64,000 bases of DNA from NCBI RefSeq assembly GCF_002262875.1, contig NZ_NKYE01000012.1:142975-206974 (forward strand), written 5' to 3'. Shown piece after piece: positions 1 to 8,159 of the stretch. The notes beneath the pieces were generated by a model. That model saw only the letters and a program-made list of their open reading frames with translations, did no database searches and had not been told where the DNA came from. A program made the position numbers and the translations under genes. Origin of the DNA: Amycolatopsis antarctica. Lineage in GTDB: Bacteria > Actinomycetota > Actinomycetes > Mycobacteriales > Pseudonocardiaceae. Each line of letters opens with the position of its first letter. Position 1 is the stretch's first letter.

Positions 1-599
1 TCGCCGAGCACCCCGGTCGGGCTCACCGTGCGCAGGGCACCCTGCCGCAGCCGGGGCAGCAGCTCGGGCAGCGGCTCGGTGTTGCCGGGGCGCAACCGGG
101 AGGAGCGCACCGCCGAGGGCTCGATCGCGAGCAGCAGCGCGGTCTCGGACGCGCCGGCGTGCGGGTCGGAACCGCTGACCGCGCAGGGGAACCAGGCCGT
201 GTCCCGGCCCTCGTAGCGCAGCAGCCGGACCGCGGCGGTGAGCGCGGCGAGGTTGCCGCCGTGCCCGTTGACGAACACCAGCCGCCGAGTCCAGGTGCAG
301 GCCGAGCGGCCCAGTTCGACCAGCAGCTCGCGCATCGCGTTCTCGCCGACTGACACCGTGCCGGGGAACGCCTGGTGCTCACCGGATGAGCCGTAGGCGA
401 TCGGCGGGCACAGCAGATGCCGGCCGCCGGCACCCTCGGCCACGGCGGTCGCGATCCGGGTGTCGGTGTCCAGCGGCAGGTGCGGCCCGTGCTGCTCGCA
501 GGAACCGACCGGCACCAGCAGCACCGGCGGCCGCGTCTCGTCGAGCTCGGTCCAGGTGTGTTCGGCGAGTGCGGACGCCGGGCCGGGCCACGGCGTCAT
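1..599 (-). CDS. mftE: Mycofactocin biosynthesis creatininase-family peptidase MftE (3' end outside window)
   Basis: Only 199 codons are visible; the gene runs off the left edge. Seen: the creatininase-family signature SCEQHGPHLPLDTD near residues 33-46 and NGHGGN near residue 111, both carrying the acidic and histidine residues that bind the metal in this family. Known: MftE cleaves the MftC-modified MftA precursor to release the pyrrolidinone core of mycofactocin. The ATG overlaps the stop of the upstream electron-transfer flavoprotein gene (ATGA), so it is the last visible gene of the mft operon that starts at mftA. The C-terminal part cannot be judged. Confidence 0.88.
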   Translation of the reverse strand, partial: MTPWPGPASALAEHTWTELDETRPPVLLVPVGSCEQHGPHLPLDTDTRIATAVAEGAGGRHLLCPPIAYGSSGEHQAFPGTVSVGENAMRELLVELGRSACTWTRRLVFVNGHGGNLAALTAAVRLLRYEGRDTAWFPCAVSGSDPHAGASETALLLAIEPSAVRSSRLRPGNTEPLPELLPRLRQGALRTVSPTGVLG

Positions 600-1444
600 G
601 TCAGGTAGCCGTGCTGGCGCAGGAACGCGAGCAGTTCGTCAGCGGCGGCGTTCGCGTCGGCCGGGTAGGTCAGCCGGGGCGGCTCGCGTTCGACCAGTGC
701 CCCGGTGAGCGCGAGCAGCCGGGCGTTCGGGTTCTCGCCCACGGGAGCCGGGACGCGACGGGTCCGCGGCCGGAAGGCGTGGGTGCCGACGGTGCGCACC
801 CGGTCCGGTGTGGACGGTTCGCTGCCGGTGAGGCCGAGTTCCGCGTGCCGGGCGGCCAGTACGGCGGGCAGCGGGGCCCGGCGGAGCCGGACGTTGGCGG
901 GCTCCACGGAGCAGACGGCGGGCGGGGCGAGGGCGAGCCGTTCGCGCCGTCCGCCGTCGAGTCGCCGCTGGGCCACCACCCTGCCCTGGTCCCAGTCCAG
1001 GTGCAGTACACCGAGGGCCTGCGGCAGCCCCAGCATCGCCGCCAGGAATCCCGGTGTCGCACCGGTTCCCCGGTCGGCCGAGTGGTCGCCGCACAGTACG
1101 TAGGACGGTTCGCCGCAGTGCGCGCGGACGAGGCCGGCGAGTGCGGTGGCGGCGCGGCGACCGTCGTCGAGCGCGGACTCGGCCAGCGGCGCCCGCCATG
1201 CGCTGCTCGCACCGGCGGCCAGCGCGCGGCGCAGCACGGTGTCCGCGGCCTCCGGTCCCGCGGTCACCGCGACGCAGTCGCCGTCCATCGCCTCGGCCAG
1301 CCGCAGCGCGTGTTCCAGCGCGCACTCGTCGGCGGCGGTGAGGCCACTGGTCGGCGTGCCGGTGTGCACGGCACCGGTCAGCGGGTCCACCCTGGGGCTC
1401 AGGTCCACCCAGCGCAGCGCGGCCACGATCACCGGAGGGCTCAT
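596..1444 (-). CDS. etfB: Mycofactocin-associated electron transfer flavoprotein, beta subunit
   Basis: A 282-residue EtfB/FixA-like protein. Its order between fixX-like and mftE genes, and the EtfA partner four genes away in the operon, support the assignment more than any single motif; it contains the family's adenine-nucleotide-fold region (SYVLCGDHSADRGTG near residues 110-125) in divergent form. A divergent ETF pair of this type is a recognised companion of mycofactocin clusters. Inferred role: takes electrons from a mycofactocin-linked dehydrogenase or the OYE proteins and hands them to the FixC-like quinone reductase. The start MSPPVIVAAL is chosen because it lies 4 bp after the upstream stop; an earlier in-frame start would overlap that gene. 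Confidence 0.8.
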   Translation of the reverse strand: MSPPVIVAALRWVDLSPRVDPLTGAVHTGTPTSGLTAADECALEHALRLAEAMDGDCVAVTAGPEAADTVLRRALAAGASSAWRAPLAESALDDGRRAATALAGLVRAHCGEPSYVLCGDHSADRGTGATPGFLAAMLGLPQALGVLHLDWDQGRVVAQRRLDGGRRERLALAPPAVCSVEPANVRLRRAPLPAVLAARHAELGLTGSEPSTPDRVRTVGTHAFRPRTRRVPAPVGENPNARLLALTGALVEREPPRLTYPADANAAADELLAFLRQHGYLT

Positions 1445-1448
1445 CGCG

Positions 1449-1742
1449 TCATCCCTTCCGGAAGGTGACGCCCTCGCCACCGTCGGGATAGGTCCAGGTG
1501 ATGGCGCCCTCCTTGTTGCAGAGCAGGTAGCAGGTTCCGCATTCGAAGCACTGCTCGTAGTTGAACAGGATGACGCCGTCGTCGGTGGGCACGAACAGGT
1601 TCGCCGGGCAGGCGTGCACGCACTCGCGGGTGGTGCACGACCGGCAGACGTCCGAGTCCACCTCGATGTGCGCGCGGTCCGACACCCGGAAGTCCACAGT
1701 GGACATCCGATCCTCGAACGAGACCTCGGGATAGTCGCTCAT
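1449..1742 (-). CDS. fixX: FixX-like ferredoxin (mycofactocin-associated)
   Basis: A 97-residue ferredoxin-like protein with two cysteine clusters, CRSCTTRECVHAC in the first half and CFECGTCYLLC in the second. FixX proteins form a complex with the FixC flavoprotein and pass electrons toward the quinone pool. The start MSDYPEVSFEDRM lies 10 bp after the fixC-like stop, and the gene ends 4 bp before etfB, so translation is probably coupled. The first cluster retains more cysteines than classical FixX, in which only one [4Fe-4S] cluster is normally kept; whether one or two clusters form cannot be told from sequence. Confidence 0.85.
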   Translation of the reverse strand: MSDYPEVSFEDRMSTVDFRVSDRAHIEVDSDVCRSCTTRECVHACPANLFVPTDDGVILFNYEQCFECGTCYLLCNKEGAITWTYPDGGEGVTFRKG

Positions 1743-1752
1743 CGTCTCCACC

Positions 1753-3117
1753 TCATCCGTACGCCCGTAGTCCGGCGACGGCGTCCTTGGCCAGGTCGCG
1801 CATCCGCACGCCGTGTTTCTTCGCACTGCGCCGCAGCAGTGCGCGCATACCCGGTTTCGGTTCCGGGTTGGTCACCTGGAACACCCCCTCGAGAAGGTCG
1901 CAGATCATCGCCGGATAGCGGTTCTGCACCCGGTCACCGAGCAGCAGTTCGGGTGCCCTGGCGAGCTTCTTGTGGTCGGCCAGCACGAAGGTGTCGCGCA
2001 GCGAGCGTTCGTAACCCGCCAGCCCGGCGGCCGATGTGTCCCCTGTGGACAGTGCGGCGGCGGCGGCGCGCCCGGCGTACATGCCGGATCCGATCGCGAA
2101 GTTGACGCCCTCCAGCCAGATCCCGGCGGCCAGGCACATGGCGGCGGCGTCGCCGGTGACCAGGATGCCGTCGTCGGTCAGTTTCGGCATCGTGTGGTAA
2201 CCGCCCTCGGGGATGAGGTGTGCGGAGAACTCGGTGATCTCGCCGCCGCGCACCAGTGGCGCGATGGCCGGGTGCCGTTTCAGGTCGGCGATGATCTCCT
2301 CGGGACGGATGCCCGCTTTGCCGAGTTCGGTCAGGCCGAGCACCACGCCGATGCTCACGGAGTCCAGGTTCGTGTAGAGGAACCCGCCACCGGGGATGCC
2401 CCGGGTGCAGCCGACCATCTCGATATCGACGCCCTCCCGGCCGCGTACCGCGAACCGTTCGTCGATCGTCTCCCTCGGCAGTGCCAGCGTTTCCTTGACC
2501 CCGAGGGTGGTGTGCTCGACCTGCCCGTCCGGGTACATGCCCGCCTCCTTGGCCAGGAAGGAGTTCACGCCGTCGCAGGCGATGACGACCGGTGCGGTGA
2601 GGTCGCCGTCGGGGCGGTCCGTGCGCACGCCGACGATCTCGCCGCGCACACCGCGCAACAGGCCGGTGACCACTGTGGACGTCAGCAGTTCGGCACCGGC
2701 CTGCTCCGCCTTCCCGGCGAGCCAGGCGTCGAACTCGCCGCGATGCGCGGTGGCGCCGTTGTACGGCGGCCTGCCCCAGGCTTCGGTGCGGAAGTCCACG
2801 GTCATCGACTGGGTCGGCGTCATCATCATGGTCTGCCGCCGGGTCACCCAGCGCTGCACGGGCGCCTGCTCCCACCATTCCGGGACGAGTTCGTCGAGCA
2901 CGCGACCGTAGACCACGCCGCCGTAGACGTTCTTCGCTCCGGGGAAGGAACCGCGTTCCACCAGTGCGACCCGGTGGCCGGCGCGGGCCAGTTCCAGCGC
3001 GGCCGCCGAGCCGGCGGGTCCGGCGCCGACGACGACCGCGTCGAAGGTGGTGATACCGCCGCGCTCGCCCACGGTGGCCATGCTGGTGTGCTGGGCCGGT
3101 CCGGCGTGCTCAGCCAT
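1753..3117 (-). CDS. fixC: FixC/ETF-quinone oxidoreductase-like flavoprotein
   Basis: A 454-residue FAD protein. The N-terminal Rossmann motif VVVGAGPAGSAAALELA (near residues 28-44) binds FAD, and ILVTGDAAAMCLAAGIWLEG is the second FAD motif typical of geranylgeranyl-reductase/FixC-type enzymes. Proteins of this family reduce quinone with electrons from an ETF. Its start overlaps the end of etfA by 8 bp and fixX follows, so etfA-fixC-fixX-etfB is a complete FixABCX-type set. An internal start at Met13 (MATVGERGG) is also possible. Function in mycofactocin reoxidation is inferred from context. Confidence 0.87.
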   Translation of the reverse strand: MAEHAGPAQHTSMATVGERGGITTFDAVVVGAGPAGSAAALELARAGHRVALVERGSFPGAKNVYGGVVYGRVLDELVPEWWEQAPVQRWVTRRQTMMMTPTQSMTVDFRTEAWGRPPYNGATAHRGEFDAWLAGKAEQAGAELLTSTVVTGLLRGVRGEIVGVRTDRPDGDLTAPVVIACDGVNSFLAKEAGMYPDGQVEHTTLGVKETLALPRETIDERFAVRGREGVDIEMVGCTRGIPGGGFLYTNLDSVSIGVVLGLTELGKAGIRPEEIIADLKRHPAIAPLVRGGEITEFSAHLIPEGGYHTMPKLTDDGILVTGDAAAMCLAAGIWLEGVNFAIGSGMYAGRAAAAALSTGDTSAAGLAGYERSLRDTFVLADHKKLARAPELLLGDRVQNRYPAMICDLLEGVFQVTNPEPKPGMRALLRRSAKKHGVRMRDLAKDAVAGLRAYG

Positions 3118-4090
3118 GCGCCGCCTCCTCCGCTCGCGCGGTCTCCTCGTCCGTCTCGGCCGGGGTGTCGCCGAGGCGGGCGGCGAGTTCCCGTAGTAGT
3201 TCGGTGGCGTCGGTGACGATGCCGAGGTCGGCCATGGCCGTCATCGGGCAGCTCGGGTCGAGGTTGACGCTGACCACGTGTGTGGGTGCGCCGAGACCGC
3301 CGATGTGCTGTGCGGCACCGGAAACGCCGAATGCGACGTAGAGTTCCGGGTCGACGACGACGCCGGTGGTGCCGATCTGCCGTTCGTAGGTGGCGTGTCC
3401 GGCGTCGGTCACCACCCGGGTCGCGCCCACGGACGCGGCGAGCGCGCTCGCGACCTGTTCCAGGAGTGCGAGGGCTTCGGTCCCGGCGGGTTCGGCGCCG
3501 CGGGTGAGTCCGGCTCCGGCGCCGAGGATCCGGGGAGCTTCGGCGAGGTCGGCGGTGCGGGGGTCGGGGGGCAGGACCTCGATCACCTCGGCGTCGCGTT
3601 CGGCGCCCGGTGTCCAGTCCAGCTCGGTGGTCTCGGCGGCACGGGCCGAATCTCCTTCGGGGGTGCGGGATCCCGGCAGCAGTGTGGCGACGAACGGCCC
3701 GGTGGCGTCGATCTCGGTGACCACGCGGGAACCCCAGCGGGCCAGCTCGGCACCGGAGGCGGTCACCTCGATGGCCCCGGCGAGCAGGGGCAGGTCGAGC
3801 ACGTGGGCAAGCCGTGGCGCCAGGTCGCGTCCGTCCGGGGAGGCGGGCAGTAGCCAGGGGCCTTCCTCCTCGGCGAGCGGGCCCGCGGCGAGGGTGGCGA
3901 TGCCGGACGCCCAGCGGCCGGGCGCGTAGTCGCCGGCCTCGGCCAGCCAGATCCGGGTGGCCGAGGCGAGTTCGGCGGCGGCCGTTGCGGTGCCGGAGCC
4001 GATGACGAGGGCGCGGCCTCCCGCTTCGGTCGCCGTCTCCTCTGCGCCGTGCGGCAGTACGCCCGAGCGGACGGGAACGACGGCGATCAT
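3110..4090 (-). CDS. etfA: Mycofactocin-associated electron transfer flavoprotein, alpha subunit
   Basis: A 326-residue EtfA/FixB-like protein. The C-terminal FAD-binding domain is well conserved: ELYVAFGVSGAAQHIGGLG followed by NLDPSCPM and ADLGIVTDATELL corresponds to the canonical LYIA.GISGAIQH and DYGLVGD stretches. The N-terminal half is more divergent. The ATG overlaps the stop of the upstream OYE gene (ATGA) and the 3' end overlaps fixC, giving tight translational coupling. Together with EtfB it should form the electron-accepting heterodimer of this cluster. Confidence 0.85.
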   Translation of the reverse strand: MIAVVPVRSGVLPHGAEETATEAGGRALVIGSGTATAAAELASATRIWLAEAGDYAPGRWASGIATLAAGPLAEEEGPWLLPASPDGRDLAPRLAHVLDLPLLAGAIEVTASGAELARWGSRVVTEIDATGPFVATLLPGSRTPEGDSARAAETTELDWTPGAERDAEVIEVLPPDPRTADLAEAPRILGAGAGLTRGAEPAGTEALALLEQVASALAASVGATRVVTDAGHATYERQIGTTGVVVDPELYVAFGVSGAAQHIGGLGAPTHVVSVNLDPSCPMTAMADLGIVTDATELLRELAARLGDTPAETDEETARAEEAAHG

Positions 4091-6174
4091 ACGGCGGCCC
4101 CGGCGCGGTGGCCTTCGATCACGGCGGCGTGCGCGCGCCGGGGGGTCAGGCAGTCTCCGGCACGGTGGGTCTCGTAGTCCGTTGTGGACAGTTCGGCCCA
4201 GAGCGCGTCGGCGGGCCGGGCGTGGGTGGCGCACACGACCCAGTCGGCGGTCATCTCCAGGTTCTCCCCGGTGGTGTGGCGCAGCACCTGGAGCCGTACG
4301 CCCTCGTCTTCGGGTTCGGCGCCGAGGACTACCAGGTCGGTCTGCTGGGCGATGTTCTTCGCGTCGGCGCGCACGTTCCAGGTCTCCATGTCGAGGGTGA
4401 TGCCGAGGTCCTGGCCGACGACCATGCCGGAGGTGATGATGCGCACCGAGCAGCCCCGGTCGGCGAGAAGTTCGGCGACCGAGGTGGACTGGTGGAACCC
4501 GAGGTCGTCGAGCACGATGACCGTTCCCTGGGGTGCGGCGCTGCCGTCGAGTATCTGGCGGACGTCGACGATGCGGTCGAGTTCCCCAGCCCACCACGGC
4601 CGGTCCGGTTCGGCACCGGTGGCGAGTACGACGGCGTCCGGGTGTTCGGCGCGGATCAGGTCGGCGTCGGCGCGGACGCCGGTGCGCACGTCGACGCCGT
4701 AGCGCAGGCATTCGGCGAGCAGGTTGCGCACCACGTCGAGGAACTCGGCGCGGCTGGGGACGGTCGCGGCGAGTGCGACCTGGCCTCCGGTGCGCGGGCC
4801 GGCCTCCAGCAGGGTGACCTGGTGTCCGCGCTGGGCGGCGGTGGAGGCTGCCTGGAGTCCGGCCGGTCCGCCGCCGACGACGAGGACCCGCCGGGAGCGC
4901 AGGGTCGGCATCGGCAGCGGCGACCGGGTGCCGTTGCTGCCTGGTGCTTGCTTCGCGGAGGCGGCGTCGAACCCCGCCGACGCACGTTCTTTCGCGGAGG
5001 CGGCGTCGAACTCCGCCGACGCACTCTTCCCCGCGGAGGCGGCGTCGAACTGGGCTTCCCTTCCGGTGCGGGGGTTCTCGATGCAGCCGAGCCAGCGGTT
5101 GAGTCCCATCCGGCCGACGCATTCCTGGTTGCAGGACAGGCAGGTGCGGATGTCGTTGGGATGCCCGGCTTTCGCTTTGCGGGCGAAGTCGGCGTCGGCG
5201 ATCTGCCCGCGGACGACGCCGACCAGGTCGCAGTGCCCGTCGGCGAGTGCCCGGTCGGCTTGGACGGGGTCCTTGAACCGGCCGACGCCGACGACGGGCA
5301 GGCTGACCTTTTCCCGGATCGCACTGGGGATGAACATCGCGTAGCCGGGCGGGATGTGCATCGAGGCTTCGATCATGTACAGGGTGGCGGTGGCGACGCC
5401 GATGGAGGTGTTGATGTAGTCGGCTTTCCCGGTGGCCTCGACCATGCGGGCGATCTCGACGGCCTCGTCGATGGTGGTGCCGCCCTCGATGAGTTCGTCG
5501 CCGCAGATGCGTACGCCGAGGGCGCGTGCGGGGCCGATTGCCTCGCGGACGACGTCGATGATCTCCAGCAGGATGCGGGCGCGGCCGTCGAGGGTGCCGC
5601 CGTAGGCGTCGGTGCGGATGTTGGTCGCCGGGGACAGGAAGCCGCGCACGATCGAGGAGTGTGAGCACTGGAGTTCGACGCCGTCGAAGCCGCCGGTGGC
5701 GCAGTGTTCGGCGACGAGGCCGTATCCGGCGACGATCTCCGCGATCTCGGCGAGGTTCACCGCTTTGGGCACTTCACGGAACATGGGGTCGGCGACGGGG
5801 CTGGGTGCCCAGACGGGGAGCCGGGAGTACATGCTCGACGCTTGGCCGCCGTTGTGGTTGAGCTGCGCGAGGATCGGCACGTCGTGGGCGTGCACGGCCT
5901 CGGTGATCCGCCGGTAGCCGGGGATGACCGTTTCGTGGAAGCCGTGGATGAGTTTCTCGTACGGCCAGTCGGTGGGGTGGGTGGAGTGTTCCTCGGTGAT
6001 GATCAGCCCGGCTCCGCCCGCGGCGCGGGCGGCGTAGTAGCCGGCGTGCTGTTCGGTGGGCAGCCCGTTCTCGGCGTAGTTGGTCAGGTGCGCGGAGAAC
6101 ACGATCCGGTTGCGCAGGGTCAGTGGCCCGATCCGCATCGGTGTGAACAGGTACTTGTACCGGCTTCCGCTCAT
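4087..6174 (-). CDS. Mycofactocin-system FadH/OYE family oxidoreductase (type 2)
   Basis: A 695-residue enzyme of the 2,4-dienoyl-CoA reductase/old-yellow-enzyme class: an FMN TIM barrel in the first ~340 residues, then an intact iron-sulfur motif CLSCNQECVGRMG...GC, then a FAD/NAD(P) domain opening with VLVVGGGPAGLQAAS. Such proteins are recognised companions of mycofactocin clusters; the substrate is unknown. Odd feature: between the Fe-S region and the flavin domain lies an alanine/serine-rich linker built from an in-frame 39-bp tandem repeat (FDAASA repeated three times). The ATG overlaps the stop of the preceding OYE gene. Confidence 0.88.
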   Translation of the reverse strand: MSGSRYKYLFTPMRIGPLTLRNRIVFSAHLTNYAENGLPTEQHAGYYAARAAGGAGLIITEEHSTHPTDWPYEKLIHGFHETVIPGYRRITEAVHAHDVPILAQLNHNGGQASSMYSRLPVWAPSPVADPMFREVPKAVNLAEIAEIVAGYGLVAEHCATGGFDGVELQCSHSSIVRGFLSPATNIRTDAYGGTLDGRARILLEIIDVVREAIGPARALGVRICGDELIEGGTTIDEAVEIARMVEATGKADYINTSIGVATATLYMIEASMHIPPGYAMFIPSAIREKVSLPVVGVGRFKDPVQADRALADGHCDLVGVVRGQIADADFARKAKAGHPNDIRTCLSCNQECVGRMGLNRWLGCIENPRTGREAQFDAASAGKSASAEFDAASAKERASAGFDAASAKQAPGSNGTRSPLPMPTLRSRRVLVVGGGPAGLQAASTAAQRGHQVTLLEAGPRTGGQVALAATVPSRAEFLDVVRNLLAECLRYGVDVRTGVRADADLIRAEHPDAVVLATGAEPDRPWWAGELDRIVDVRQILDGSAAPQGTVIVLDDLGFHQSTSVAELLADRGCSVRIITSGMVVGQDLGITLDMETWNVRADAKNIAQQTDLVVLGAEPEDEGVRLQVLRHTTGENLEMTADWVVCATHARPADALWAELSTTDYETHRAGDCLTPRRAHAAVIEGHRAGAAV
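4954..5054. repeat. 39-bp in-frame tandem repeat inside the OYE gene
   Basis: Two full 39-bp copies and a 23-bp partial copy (starting at 4954, 4993 and 5032), each beginning CGCGGAGGCGGCGTCGAAC. The copies differ at only a few bases. Because 39 is a multiple of three the reading frame is kept, and the repeat encodes a flexible FDAASA-type linker. Confidence 0.9.
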
Positions 6175-8156
6175 ACGACACCCGCCGTTGCGGGCCGGGT
6201 GCCCGCGGGTTCGGCGGCACCCCTGCGCGGGGTGCGGGCGCCGACCGCCAGGGCTGCGCGCCTGCCTTCGAGGATCGCCTCGTACATGGTCCGGGGGGCG
6301 ACGCAGTCGCCGGCGAGCGTGACGGCGTCGTGGTGCAGGGTCTCGTCGGGCAGCCGGTGCCCGCAGTCGATCAGCAGACCGCACGGGATCTCCCTGCGGG
6401 CTCCGGTGAAACGGTCCTCCAGCACGGCCGCCCCGGCACGGACCTCGCGCAGCAGTGACGACTTGTGCAGGGTGACGCCGGCGCGCTGGACGCGGCCGTT
6501 GGCGTCGGCGAGGTCGCCGGTGATGGCGAGCTGGGAGCCGATCACCTGGTCCTGGCTGACCAGTGCGGTGTCGTGGCCCTGCCCGGCGAGGAGTTCGGCG
6601 GTGCCGACACCGGCGGGCCCGCCGACTGGGTCGAACACGACGACGGGGCCGTCCGGCGGTGGTGCTCCGTCGCGGACGCCGGTGTAGAACTCGTGGTAGC
6701 CGAGCACGTCGGCGCCGGGTGCGAGGGTGTAGCCGCGTCTGCCGGCGACGCTGCCGGTGGCGACGACGATGCCGGTGCCGAGGGCGTTTTCCCGGGCGAG
6801 TTCGTCCCGGCTCACCTCGGTGTCCAGGCTGACGTCCACGCCGAGTTCGCCGAGTTGCGCGGTCAGCCAGTCCACCTGGCCGCCGAGCCGGGCCCGGCCG
6901 CCGACCAGAGCGGCGAGGCGCAGTGCCCCGCCGAGCGCGGTGCCGCGTTCGTGCAGCCGGACGTGGTGCCCGCGCAGGGCGAGTACGCGCGCGGCCTCCA
7001 TGCCGGCGGGGCCGCCGCCGATCACCAGCACGTCCCTCGCCCGCTGGTCGGTGCCTTCCACCGGGGGGTCCTCGGTCTCGTGCCCGCTGCGGGGTTCCAC
7101 GGACGAGCTGACGATGGGGTTGCGGTTGTCCCGCACCATGCAGCGCGCGTTGTCGAGTGGGCAGGGCCGCGGTGTCACGCCGTCGCGGGTCTTGCGTACG
7201 AGGTCGGGGTCGGCGATCTGTGCTCTGGTCATCTCGACGAGGTCGGCGACGCCCTCGTCGATCGCCCACTGTGCCTGTCCGGCATCGACGATGCTTCCCT
7301 GCAGTACGACGGGGACCGCGCCGCCGACGGCCTCGCGGACGGCGCGGCAGAGGCCTGCGTTGAAGCCGGGTTCGGTGTGCAGGTCGGGGCGGGTGGCGGA
7401 CGCCCCCATCGCCGAGCCGCGGACGACGGCCAGGTAGTCGACGGAGGCGGCGAGGGCGGTCGCGTGTTCCACGGCGTGCTCGGGGGTGATCCCGGCCCAG
7501 GGGGCGAGTTCGTCGCAGGAGAGCCGCAGTCCGAGTAGGCGGTCGCCGAGTTCGCCGCGCACGGCGGCGATGACCGAGCGCAGCAGGGCGGCCCGGTCCT
7601 CGCCCCAGGAGTCGCCCCGCTGGTTGGTCAGTCCGGACAGGAACTGGCGGAGCAGGCTGAACTGGCCGGCGTTCAGCTCCACACCATCCACATCGGACTG
7701 TACGGCGAGACGGGCGGACGAGCGGAAGCCGTCGATCAGCGCCTCGATCTCGGCGTCCTCCATGGCGTAGGGCAGTTCCCTGCTGGCGACGTCCGGTACC
7801 CGGGACGGTGCCCACAGCACGTTCTGCGAGTACGCCGACGACCCCTGCGAGCCCGAATGTCCCAGTCCGGCCAGCACGAGTGTCCCGTGTGGACGGCAAG
7901 CGGCGACGACCTCGGCCCAGCCGGGGGCGCAGTCGGTGGCCAGCGGTGCGCGTTCGTACGGCCAGTCGGAGGTGTGCACGCTGGCCGTCTCGGTGACGAT
8001 GACCCCGGCCCCGCCCTCGGCACGCCGCGTGTAGTACGCGACGTGCCGGTCGGAGATCTCCCTGCGGCGGGCCAGGTTCGTCTCGTGCGGCCCGAACACC
8101 ACCCGGCTCGCGGCCCTCCGGCGGCCGATCGTGGACGGTTCGGTCAGGTCTCCCAC
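6171..8156 (-). CDS. Mycofactocin-system FadH/OYE family oxidoreductase (type 1)
   Basis: A 661-residue paralogue of the neighbouring OYE protein: N-terminal FMN-barrel region (GGAGVIVTETASVHTSDWPYE) and C-terminal dinucleotide-binding domain opening with VLVIGGGPAGMEAARVLA. Unlike its neighbour, the Fe-S segment retains only two cysteines in PCPLDNARCMVRDNRNP, so a normal [4Fe-4S] cluster is doubtful. The GTG start lies 3 bp after the mftC stop with no clear ribosome site, suggesting coupling to mftC translation. The gene stands directly behind mftC, where mftD is found in the mycobacterial order. Confidence 0.86.
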   Translation of the reverse strand: MGDLTEPSTIGRRRAASRVVFGPHETNLARRREISDRHVAYYTRRAEGGAGVIVTETASVHTSDWPYERAPLATDCAPGWAEVVAACRPHGTLVLAGLGHSGSQGSSAYSQNVLWAPSRVPDVASRELPYAMEDAEIEALIDGFRSSARLAVQSDVDGVELNAGQFSLLRQFLSGLTNQRGDSWGEDRAALLRSVIAAVRGELGDRLLGLRLSCDELAPWAGITPEHAVEHATALAASVDYLAVVRGSAMGASATRPDLHTEPGFNAGLCRAVREAVGGAVPVVLQGSIVDAGQAQWAIDEGVADLVEMTRAQIADPDLVRKTRDGVTPRPCPLDNARCMVRDNRNPIVSSSVEPRSGHETEDPPVEGTDQRARDVLVIGGGPAGMEAARVLALRGHHVRLHERGTALGGALRLAALVGGRARLGGQVDWLTAQLGELGVDVSLDTEVSRDELARENALGTGIVVATGSVAGRRGYTLAPGADVLGYHEFYTGVRDGAPPPDGPVVVFDPVGGPAGVGTAELLAGQGHDTALVSQDQVIGSQLAITGDLADANGRVQRAGVTLHKSSLLREVRAGAAVLEDRFTGARREIPCGLLIDCGHRLPDETLHHDAVTLAGDCVAPRTMYEAILEGRRAALAVGARTPRRGAAEPAGTRPATAGVV

Positions 8157-8159
8157 GGT

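Noticed and set aside
4087..7899. A 1270-codon frame joining the two OYE genes
   Set aside because: The upstream part is an out-of-frame shadow of the type 1 OYE gene; the true start at 6174 overlaps that gene's stop.
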